Source: Cannabis sativa (Eukaryota > Streptophyta > Magnoliopsida > Rosales > Cannabaceae). From it: DNA of 64,000 nucleotides. Under the pieces are notes generated by a model. It had not been told where the DNA came from and searched no databases. It saw nothing but the letters and a program-made list of their open reading frames with translations. Within the stretch, counting starts at the first letter, position 1. Every line of letters starts with the position of its first letter. The stretch covers positions 35,387,257 to 35,451,256 of the forward strand of contig NC_083607.1 of the NCBI RefSeq assembly GCF_029168945.1, written 5' to 3'. The position numbers were made by a program, and so were the translations under genes. Positions 11,188-21,477 of the stretch are shown piece after piece.

Positions 11188-11944
11188 GCAACATACATAT
11201 ATATATAACAAGATGGAAGAATATACATATATACACTGATTCACAACTTTGAGTGTAACTTAGTGGGGTTTACCGTGACTTGAACAAATTATTATCACTA
11301 CCATCCGTATTTTTGGAAGGGGACACATGTCATTCCTAATTCAAAATTAATCATCTTTGTCCTAGTAAAAAGCTCTAATAAGATACCAAACCCAATCTGT
11401 ATGGAAGGATGAGCCTCACACCTATCCATGGCCCAGGACATTTACGTCCAAGACCAAAGTTCTCTTGATCCGGAATGGCATCCCGCCTGAATAAGACGAA
11501 GTAGTTGAGACCCTCCGGATGAGAATTTGGGATACATCTTAGAAGGCATTCCAAGAGGCATCCTGGAGACCTAGTCCAGGATGATGTGGCAACCCTCTGG
11601 CACCAAATGCCACTTAATCAGAGGATTGTCCCCTGTGATTGAGCCTAAGAATGCATGTAGCACCAAAAAGAAATCTCCCTTTTCTGTTATGACCACTACT
11701 GTGACACTATAGTACACAAAAACGATGTATGTAAGCCATCTTTCAATATTGTGTGGTCCCCAAGCGTAAGGATTATCCCTGCCCCATAGGCTAGGACTAA
11801 GTCTGTGGGTCCAAAGTCAATGCATTTTATGTATTTACCTCTATTTACCCAAAAAAATTGCAAGAACAAAACAACACATGGGGCCCCTATCCCAGGATAG
11901 GACAGTGTCAACTGCACACAAGGGGCACCCAAGTTAGCACTAAG
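11188..11944. other. unassigned segment between the CACTA nest and Copia A
   Basis: It begins with the CACTA target duplication gca and ends with the Copia A duplication ctaag (11940-11944). It is mixed composition with a moderately GC-rich part at 11400-11640. I recognise no gene and no repeat partner in the window. The 121 bp at 59965-60085 are its continuation on the other side of Copia A. Confidence 0.5.
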
Positions 11945-13835
11945 TGTTAGGTTTTATGCCCTAAATAAAACTCCATTTCAATGTAATCTATTTTATTCAA
12001 CATCAATAAAGAAACAGAAGTATTTTTCATTCATTTGTGTGTGTTTTGGCTCACTTTATCAATTGCTTGTCTATTTGATTTATAAATTCATCTTAAACCC
12101 TTTTCACATACTTGATCATGTTTATTGTGCTATCATCACATTGGAAAGTAAACATGACTATGTGAATAAAGTTTCCTAGATTTATCAGACACAGGGTTTT
12201 ACTGATATGATAATCTACAACAAGAGTTTACTTGTATTAGGAGAAATACTATGTTCTTTCAACAACATTGGATAAAGTAAAGCTCAGTTTGGATGCATGG
12301 AGTATGCATCGGAAGGGACCGATATTGAACTTTGACTTAAATTTAATTAAACTTACCGTAAAATCTATTCAAGTCAATATCGCCAAGTTGATCCTAGATC
12401 AAATGTTCTTAATCCTGTTATAATTAGGCTCAATCTTGAAAGGCTATTCGTGTTCTTTGATTTGTTAGTTAAGCCTACTTTTAGGTCAGGGTGATACGTA
12501 CATTTTGGGAACATGGTAGTGCAATTGAGTGGGAGCGCTAGCATAAACATGGAATCTATAGCTTCTATCTGGCGAATAGTAAGCAAAGGATGATCTCCTT
12601 CGAGCTTGACCAAACGAACATAAATGGTGGAGTACTCATTTCACATAAGCTGAAATATCATTTATACGGGGTCAAGTGTTTTAAGGATAAAATACATAGT
12701 AGGGTGTTACGGTAATCTAATCCCTTTACAGTGTAGATCATTCATATAGAGGATCATTGATCAAATTAGGATTATAACAATGGATAACTAATGATGCGTC
12801 TATATGGTGGAACATATAGAGCATTCTATATACTGAGAGTGCAATTCTAAGTTCTATGCGTGGATTCAACGAAGAATTAATAAGTTCGTAAATTTTAGTG
12901 CTAAATTCTTGATCTACTTATTGGAAGCTCGGTTATATAGACCCATGGTCCCCGCACTAGTTGAGATTATATTGTTTGTAAGACTCATGTAATTGGTTTT
13001 GATTAATCAATTATAATTCACAAATTAGACTATGTCTATTTGTGAAATTTTCACTAAGTAAGGGCGAAATTGTAAAGAAAGAGTTAGTAGGGGCATATTT
13101 TTTAATTATGATACTTTGTATGGTTCAATTAATAAATATGATAAATGACAATATTATTTAATAATTATTTATAGTTATTAAATAGTTAGAATTGGCATTT
13201 AAATGGTTGAATTAAGAAATTGGTATTTTTGAGAAAATCAGATACAAAAGTGTTAAAATTATAAAATTGCAAAAAGCAAGGCCCAAATCCACCAAGCCAT
13301 GGCCGGACACTTTTGTAAGCTTTTTAAGCTGATATTTTTATTATTTTAATTCCAAATAATTCAAACCTAACCCTAGTTGAATACTATAAATAGATAGTGA
13401 AGGCTTCAGGAAAATTACACTTTTGGAATCAGAAAAACCTGAGCCTTCTCTCTCTTCCTTGGCCGCCACTCTCTCTCTCTCTCTTCTTCCTTCATATTTA
13501 GAACTTACCCTAGTGATTAGAGTAGTGCCCACACACAGCAAGCAATACCTCAATCATAGTGAGGAAGATCGTGAAGAAAGATCATCAGCAAAGGAGTTTC
13601 AGCATCAAGGATTCAGAGAAAGAGATCCAGGTTCAGATCTTGATATTACTCTGCTACAGAAAGGATACAAGGGTTAGAGATCTGAACGGAAGGAGTCATT
13701 TAATTCCGCTGCACCCAATGTAAGGTTTCTTAACTTTATATGTGTTTAATTTCATCGTTTTAGAAAGTTCTTATTTAGGATGTTAATAAACATACTTGTG
13801 AGTAGATCTAAAATCCTGGTAAAATAATTCCAACA
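11945..13835 (+). repeat. Copia A 5' LTR
   Basis: This 1891-bp LTR runs from TGTTAGG to CCAACA. A TATA-like TATAAATA lies at 13385-13392, followed about 55 bp on by a CT-rich stretch, so transcription probably starts near 13410-13450. The 3' copy (58066-59959) is very similar along its whole length, with scattered substitutions. Confidence 0.93.
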
Positions 13836-13837
13836 AC

Positions 13838-13850
13838 TGACCTCAGAGCC
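13838..13850 (+). promoter_or_regulatory. Copia A primer-binding site
   Basis: TGACCTCAGAGCC starts 2 nt after the LTR. It resembles the initiator-Met tRNA PBS (TGGTATCAGAGCC) with three changes. Copia C has TGGCCTCAGAGCC at the same place. Confidence 0.7.
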
Positions 13851-14126
13851 ATGGTAATTGATTTACTTACAAGAAATTTGGACTTTAAAACGATTGTTTG
13901 TTTGTTTTTCGATGGTATCATGTTGTATTGAGTGTTATTTGATGATTGATTGGTGTTTGTGAATTATCGTTAAAAATAATTGAATATCTGTTTCTGGAAT
14001 TATTTTTATTGGATAGTATGGAAAAAATTTAGCAAGTTACTTTTTTACAGAACTCAATTTTGATTTAATTTGAATTAGTTATGATTTTTTGAAGATTCGA
14101 AAAAATCGGAGTTGTGCTGAAACTGT

Positions 14127-14230
14127 CATGCGCGCGCGGAAATCATGCACGACATGATTCCGCCGCACAAACTCGCCCAGATCACTCCCTTTGCGCGCGC
14201 GGACGGGTATGCACAGTATCCCGTCCGTAC
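14127..14230 (+). other. GC-rich island in the Copia A leader
   Basis: About 100 bp with two GCGCGCGCGGA words and an inverted ATCATG...CATGAT, sitting in otherwise A/T-rich leader. Copia C has only a short counterpart here (around 39140-39175), so this is an insertion in A or a deletion in C. Confidence 0.7.
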
Positions 14231-16295
14231 AGCTCGCAATTTTTTCATTTTTCTTCATTTTTTCATGCTTTTTCATGGAATTAACTTCCGATTTTTTGTG
14301 TAGTTCTGTATTTGTACTATTACTATTCCTAATTCAATTCTAATTATCATTTTGAATTAATTTAATATTTTTTAAATTTAATTAAAGATATTAGTGTAAT
14401 TTGAATTAGAAAATAGTTAGTATCTATCTTTTTTACTTAATAATCTATCTTATTTTTAAATTTGATTATATCTTATCTTATTTTTAAATTTAAGGTCAAA
14501 TTTAAAATATTTTAAATTAATTTTTTCTTTTAATAATTTGACCTTATTTAAATTTAAAATAAGATAACTGTAATCATGTAATTTTAAAAGATGTAAGATA
14601 TTTTGCTAACTTTTAAATTTTGTTATTTTATTTATTTAAATTACATTTAAAACTTGAAAAAGATATTCATTTATCTTTTCTAATTTTTTATTTAATTTTT
14701 ATTTATAAAATAACATTTAAATTTTAAAAGTAGTTAGCAAATTTTGAAATGATATTTAGGTTGGTTGAAACCTAATTTTTCAAAATTGTAGGTTTAATTT
14801 AAAATTTAAATATTTAATTAAATTTTGAATTTTTTTTTTATTTTTCAAATTTTTTTTATTTATTTAATTATTTCGAAATTAATTATTTAATTTAAAATTA
14901 AATAAATCCTACATCCAACTATCCAACTAACCTTGTTGCAGGAGTATGTGTTTTTAGCTTGTGTGTAAGTTTTTCAAAACCTATTATTACTTGATTGCAA
15001 ATAGCCATGGTTACTTTTTCCAAGATCTAATGATCTGATGGCTCCCTTGGTCAAGATAATAATTTGTAACAGGTATATTTACAATCTTCTTTCATCTGTG
15101 TATGACCTAGCAACATGATAGGACCCATCCAAAGTGTGCCTGTGTGAGCCTATGTGTTTAATTTTATTATAGATGCATATAGGTTGTTGTTGCTAAAATA
15201 AATTATCATAGTTCTTGGTAGAATTTATTTAGGCCCATTTAGTTTTTGGGCCTATTCAATTAATAACAGTTGTTCATTTTAAGGTTAAATTCCTCTCTTT
15301 TGGGCCTTGTGTGAGAGTTGGGAGCCATAGAAGTGGGTACAACATACTGAACCCAGCACCCCCTCACATGAACCACCCCAATTGTGAAGGTCCATTTGCC
15401 TAATTTGAATAAACTGTACTAGGTTAATTACACTAGTTTAACCTAATAAAATTGATTAGCAACATAATTAATTTCATTTATTTTGAAATTAATTTAAGGA
15501 AACCATAGTTTAAAGAATTTTATATTCTAAAGCTAAACTATATGTATTTTCTTGTATTTAATTAAATATAGAATTATAACCATCTAGATTCTTTCTGAAG
15601 CTTAATTTAAAATTTTTCATTGAATATTCCTATTTAAGTTCATATTTAGTTATCTACAACTAACCAACTTAAATCTGAATATCTTTTGAATTTCAAAATT
15701 AAGTTGAGGAATTTTAGGCATTGATTATTAAGATTCTTTAGATATTTTTTAAGTTAATATCTTTTCGAATATTAACTTAAAATGGAATATTTTAGATATT
15801 TTTTAGGTTAATATCTTTTCGAATATTAACTTAAAATGAAATATCTTCAAATTAAGTGGTTACAACTTAATTTTAATTTAATTAAATCTGATTTGAAAGA
15901 TATTTAAGTTGATTTTTTAGATTCTTCTAAAACAACTTAAACAAGATATTTTTCAAATTTGTTCCATTTATTATTCGAATTTAATTAATAATTGAAAATT
16001 AATTAAAGTTGATTTTTTATTTAAACCAACTTTGATTTGTAATTTTTCATTATTATATTATGGAACTTGTTCGATATTTATTTGAATTTATTTTTTCAAA
16101 TTAAATAATAATTGAAAATTAATTAAAGTTGGTTTTTTATTTAAACCAACTTTGATTTGTAATTTTTCATTATTATAATATCGAATTGAAATGATTATAC
16201 AAAATACATATAATATTTTTTAAATAATGAGCTTTTAATCAAGAGACATTCGATCTTCATTGTGGATTTTACACCGCGTTTGTTTTAGTGAGTAA

Positions 16296-16312
16296 TCCTC
16301 CCTAATGGAGGA
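16296..16312 (+). other. leader hairpin 1 (CTAAT loop), Copia A
   Basis: A perfect 6-bp stem TCCTCC/GGAGGA closes a CTAAT loop. A CATTAG word, complementary to the loop plus the next base, lies at 16318-16323, so a pseudoknot is possible. The same sequence occurs in Copia B (52463-52479) and Copia C (36275-36291, inverted). Confidence 0.6.
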
Positions 16313-16358
16313 ACGTTCATTAGCAATTTTACACCGTTTAACCTCGCATGATAAGTAG

Positions 16359-16420
16359 TTTGTAAGTGTTTTGTATGGTATAGATCACCCTAATGGTGGC
16401 GACCATACTTGACTTGCAAA
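16359..16420 (+). other. leader hairpin 2 (three-part stem, CTAAT loop), Copia A
   Basis: The outer helix is TTTGTAAGT/ACTTGCAAA, the middle helix GTATGGT/ACCATAC, and the inner helix CACC/GGTG around a CTAAT loop. Copia B (52527-52589) keeps all three helices with paired changes. Copia C (36167-36228, inverted) matches A. Confidence 0.65.
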
Positions 16421-16463
16421 TTATGAAACAATGGTGGAAGCTCATAAGATAAAATTGCCTTGA

Positions 16464-16594
16464 CTCTCGGCTAAACGGGACAACGCTGAATTCCAATCTT
16501 GATCGAATAAAAGGTTGCTAGAATGGTTATCATTTTAGATGAGCTGACAACTCTATTCAATGGATGATGCTTTGACTCTCGCCTAAACGGGACA
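16464..16594 (+). repeat. paired CTCTCGCCTAAACGGGACA words in the leader
   Basis: Two near-identical copies (from 16464 and from 16576) flank about 90 bp upstream of gag. The same pair occurs in Copia B (from 52634 and 52746) and inverted in Copia C (near 35992 and 36105). A third, weaker copy occurs in B near 53126 and in C near 35608. Confidence 0.7.
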
Positions 16595-16685
16595 CTGTAT
16601 CAGTTTGTTGAAATACCTTGGAAAATAAACTATGTTAGATTTAGTATTTCTATAACATATGTCATTACTTGTTATTTTCTAAATT

Positions 16686-17252
16686 GTGTATGAATTTATG
16701 AGCCAAAACCTTACTTTTGTTTTATTGATGTGTTGTAGTGTCATTATGAATAACCCTCACCTCGATCCTCTCCTAGTTACTATCTTAGCAAAAGAACTCT
16801 ATAGTGTGAAAATGCATCCTGGTAGTTGCATTAACTCGCACCTGTTGATGATGAATCTGAAGTTCCAAAAGGCAAATCTACTAGGAATTGATTTATCAAG
16901 AGAACAATGGGTCCAACTCATCCTTAATAGTCTTCCTCCGGAGTATAATGAATTTGTTATCTCTTACATGATCAACAATTCTAACTCCTCCGACATGGAC
17001 AAGCTCGAAGCAGAATTACGAGCCCATGAACGGAATTTGATTGCAATGGGTCCCCTTGGGTTTGCAATCCATAATCGAAGGAAAAGGACTAGGTATGAAG
17101 GATCTAGCAAAGGTGCTTCTTCAAGTACAATTATCAGACATGATCTTCTATGTTCGAATTGTGATGAAAAGGGACATCATGAAGAACGATGTCCCATGCT
17201 TCTAAACAATTCAAACGAAGGTAATGCTTTTGTCTTTGAATCATGTTTTTAG
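16686..17252 (+). pseudogene. Copia A gag, N-terminally truncated
   Basis: Part of the Copia gag (UBN2-type) domain is readable: the NSHLLMM...VQLILNSLPPEY...F core at about residues 51-85 of the open frame, then a KLEAELRAHERNL helix. A CCHC zinc knuckle (C-x2-C-x4-H-x4-C) lies near residue 155. Roughly the first hundred residues expected of such gags are missing. The frame ends with TAG at 17250, where a short T run appears to have lost a base, because protease follows in another frame beginning at 17243. Copia elements normally have one continuous gag-pol frame. Confidence 0.8.
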
Positions 17253-19681
17253 AGAACGACAAATCCATCTGGATTGTTGATTCTGGGTCTACTAACCATG
17301 TATGTTCTTCACTGCAGTTGCTTGAAACTTGGGAAAATCTACTTCCAGGAGAGTTAAAGCTTAAAGTTGGAAATGGCGAATTAGTATCGGTCAAAGCTAG
17401 AGGAAAAGCCTGCATCAAGTTTCAACAAAGATTTTTAATTTTAGAAAATATTTTATTTATTCCAAACTTTAGTAGAAACTTGATTAGTGTCTCATGTTTG
17501 CAAACACAATCTTATATATTGAATTTTTCGAGTACAAATTGTTCAATTTCTCGTAATGGATTTCAAATATGTGTTGCTATAATGGAACAAGGGCTTTATG
17601 TTTTAAGACCGAGTACTCAAATCTCACTAAATAGTGAACTTTTCAGTGTAGCTAGACCTAGAAACCTCAAAAGAAAAGAGATTGATAATGATGATCAAAC
17701 TTATCTATGGCATTTACGTTTAGGTCATATAGGCTTTGATGGACTCAATAGGCTCACCAAAGACGGTCCATTGAAAAATGTCGTCTTAGGTGAACTGCCA
17801 GTATGCGAGTGCTGCCTAGAAGGAGAAATGACTAAACGTTCTTTCTCTGCAAAGGGAGAGCGTGCCAAAATCCCTCTAGGGTTAGTGCATTATGATGTCT
17901 GCGGACCTTTGAATGTCAAAGCCCGAGGTGGTTATGAGTATTTTGTCACTTTCATTGACGATTTCTCTAGATATAGTTTTCTTTACCTAATGCAAAAGAA
18001 ATTTGAAACATTTGAAAAGTTTCAGGAGTTTCATGCTTTGGCCCAAAACTAATTAGGTAAATCATTAAAGTTCTTGCGAACTGATAGGGGTGGAGAATAT
18101 ATGGATATGCAGTTCAAATATCATTTAATTGAACTTGGAATTGAATCCCAATACACTGCCCCAGCCACTCCACAACAAAATGGAGTTGCAGAAAGAAGAA
18201 ATCGCACTCTTTTGGAAATGGTTAGGTCTATGCTGAGTTATTCAACTCTGTCTACGTCCTTCTAGGGATATGCTATATAGATGGCAAATGACATTTTAAA
18301 TGTTGTTCCATCTAAAGCAGTCCCTAAGACACCCGTCGAACTTTGGAATGGTCGAACACCTAGTTTACGCCATTACAGAATTTGGGGGTGCCCTGCTCAT
18401 GTCTTAAGAAAGAAAGAAGGCAAACTTGAATCACGTACCGAAGTATCCATGTTTGTCGGAAATTCTAAAGAGACTAGGGGTGGATTATTTTATAGTCATA
18501 AGGATAACAAAGTGTTTGTTTCTACAAATGCTACTTTCCTTGAAGAGAACTATATTAAAGACTTCAAACTGAAAAGTAAAGTTGTTCTAGAGGAATTGCT
18601 ATCAGATATAAGTCCTTCCAATGTTCCGTCCTCTTCCACTCGTGAAGAAGACAATCCCAATCCCTCAGTTGAACCAACTGAGAAATCTACTACTAAAGTT
18701 TCTGTTCAGAAGACAACCGTACCTCGTCGTAGTGGGAGGGTTTCAACAAAACCTGCTCGTTATGGCTTGGATGGTGAAATCAATATGGTCATAGGTGACG
18801 GTATTGATGACGATCCATTAACCTATAAACAGGCAATGGCTAGTCCGCAACGGAAACGATGGTCAGCCGGCATGGATTCAGAAATGGATTCCATGAAAAA
18901 GAACAAAGTCTGGGAATATGTAGACGCACCTGACGACTATCATCCGATAGGATGCAAATGGGTTTACAAGAAGAAAAGAGGAGCTGGAGGCGAAGTCGAA
19001 ACTTTTAAAGCTAGACTTGTAGCCAAGGGTTATACCCAAAGAGAAGGCGTGGACTATGAGGATACTTTTAGTCCTGTTGCCATGCTCAAATCCATCCGAA
19101 TTCTTCTCTCCATAGCTGCTGCTTTCGATTATGAAATCTGGCAAATGGATGTCAAGACTGCCTTCCTTAACAGGGTACTTGAAGAAACTATCTATATGGA
19201 GCAACCAGAAGGTTATGTTCTTCCTAGGCAGGAAAAGAAAGTTTGCAAATTAAACAGGTCTATCTATGGACTTAAGCAAGCTTCTCGCTCATGGAACAAA
19301 AGGTTTGATGAAATCATCAAGACCTACGGCTTTCTTCAGAATGAAGATGAACCTTGTGTTTACCAACTCAAGGAAGACCAAATAGTAGTATTCCTGGTCC
19401 TTTATGTTGATGACATTTTGATTATTGGAAACAATGTCAAGAAAATGACTCACATCAAGGAATGGCTCAACACTCAATTCGATATGAAAGATTTGGGTGA
19501 AGCACCCTATGTTCTTGGTATTCAAATTATTAGAAACCGGAAGAACAGATCACTTGCTCTCTCTCAAACAACCTACATAGACAAAGTCTTAGAGAGATTC
19601 TCCATGAACAACACCAATGGGGCAAACATGCCTTCTAGATATGGTATTCTTTCCGACTGATCCTCAAGAGATAGAGGACAT
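17243..19681 (+). pseudogene. Copia A pol, 5' part: protease, integrase, reverse transcriptase
   Basis: From 17243 the frame shows the protease motif DSGSTNHV, then the integrase HHCC finger (HLRLGH...CECC) and the catalytic core (HYDVCGP, then RTDRGGEY, then TPQQNGVAERRNRTLLEM). This is followed by the GWGCP-type region, a proline-rich linker and RT with YVDD near 19405-19416. In-frame stops are at 18050 (TAA), 18263 (TAG) and 18276 (TAG). The frame shifts again near 19650, just before Copia B cuts it at 19681. The rest of pol resumes at 57350. The protein cannot be made from this copy. Confidence 0.92.
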
Positions 19682-21477
19682 TGTTGGGTTTTATGCCCTA
19701 AATAAAACTCATTTCATATAATCAGATTTACTTATTAATAAAGATCAGAAATAACATTTTATGTTGCATGGTTCACATGATTTATTTCATGATTATATGT
19801 ATATAATGTATGAATTCTTTTTTAAGTCCAGAACATATGAGTTGGTTAAAGATTATAGTGTTGTCAGCACAGTGGAATATAATCTTTATTATATGTTCAA
19901 AAGTTTATTCCGTGATTTGTCAGAACACTGGATTTAGACTGACATGGTATAATCAGCGATAGGTATTCTTACACCTTGGAAAAGTGTTATGTCCTTTCCA
20001 GGACATTGGCAAAGTTTACCAGTATCGGATGTATGGAGTATACATCGGAAGGGACTGATATTGAACTTTGATTAGATATATTAAAATTTACCGTAATATC
20101 TATTCAATTCAATATCACCTGTTGATCCTAGATCAAATTATCTCAATCCTGATATGGTTAGGCTCAATCTCAAGAGTGTTATTCGTGTTCTTTGATTTGT
20201 TAAGTTAAGCCTACTTTTGGGTCAGGGTGATACGTACATTTTGGGAACACGGTAGTGCAATTGAGTGGGAGCGCTAACATAAATATGGAATATATAGCTT
20301 CTATCTGGCAAATAGAAGTAAAGGATGATTTCCTTCGAGCTTAACCAAACAAAGATAAATGGTGGAGATCTCATTTCACTTAGGTGAAATATCATTTATA
20401 TAGGGTTAAGTGTTTTAAGGATAAAATACATTGAAGGTGTAGCGGTAACAGTAGTGCCTTTTCAATGTAGATCATCTATATAGAGGATCATTGATCACAT
20501 TAGGGTTATAACAATGGATAACTAATGACGTGTCTATATCATGGAACATATAGAGCGTTCTATATGACTGAGAGTGCAATTCCAAGTTCTAAGTGTGGAT
20601 TCAATGAGGAATTAATAAGTTAGGGAATTTACTTGGTAAATTCGGTTCGACTTATTGGAAGCTCGGTTATATAGACCCATGGTCCCCATACTAGTTGAGA
20701 CCATACTGCTTGTAAGACTCAGTTTATTGATTTTAATTAATCACTTATAATTCTAAAAGTTAGACTATGTCTACTTTATGAATTCTCACATTTTAAGGAT
20801 GAAATCGTAAAGAAAAGGGTTTCTAGGTTTAATTGTTAATTAAGAGACTTTGTATGTCTAATTAATAATTATTTTAAATGACAATATTATTTAATAATCT
20901 ATTTTAGTTATTAAATAATTAGTTTTGGCATTTAAATGATTAGAATTGGAAAAATGGTATTTTTGGAGAAATAGAAATAAAATTGAGGAAACTGCAAAAT
21001 CAAAGTGAGGCCCATTTCACCCTATGGCCGGCCACATGGTTTGAGTTTCCCAATTATTATTTTCAATTTTTAATTGCCATGTAATTACTAATCAAAGCCT
21101 AGCAATAATAGGAAAGTGGTGGATCACACTAAATAAGGCAGTTAATCAATTACACAGTAAAAGAGGAAACCGTTGATTTGGAAAGTTGTGCTCTCCCTTT
21201 TCCCTATATAAAGCAACCCTTGTTCTCTTCTCTTGCATGTCTTTGTATGCTTCATCATAAGCCACGAAATTAAGAGAGAAAAAGAGAAAAAAATTTCGAA
21301 ATCCTTGTGAGATGAGTAGTGCCCACACACATCAAGTGGTATCTCAATCATAGTATGTAAGACTATCGAATTTTTGCATCAAAGAAGGAGAAAAGAAGAT
21401 GCAGGTTCAGATCTTGGTGATGCTCTGCTACAGAAAGGAATCAAGGGCTAGAGATCTGAACGGAAGGAGTCATATTA
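19682..21477 (+). repeat. Copia B 5' LTR (3' end missing)
   Basis: 1796 bp matching 55434-57217. A TATA box TATATAAAG is at 21205-21213. Interrupted at 21478 by Gypsy E; the 5 bp before the insertion are tatta. Confidence 0.9.

Larger units (their letters stand above)
13851..16685 (+). other. Copia A untranslated leader, 2.8 kb
   Basis: A very A/T-rich stretch without coding capacity between PBS and gag. It holds a GC-rich island (14127-14230), short direct repeats (for example two near copies at 15700-15840 and two at 16000-16170), and near its 3' end a series of hairpins and a repeated CTCTCGCCTAAACGGGACA word. The same leader occurs in Copia C and, 5'-truncated, in Copia B. A leader this long and conserved in coding-dead relatives suggests a cis-acting role such as packaging. 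That role is inference. Confidence 0.6.

Noticed and set aside
12374..12613. 79-codon open frame antisense in the Copia LTR, repeated at 32527-32766, 40699-40938 and 58495-58734
   Set aside because: Its conservation is explained by LTR homology. Copia B LTR lacks it, it has no known domain, and it lies on the strand opposite to transcription in A.
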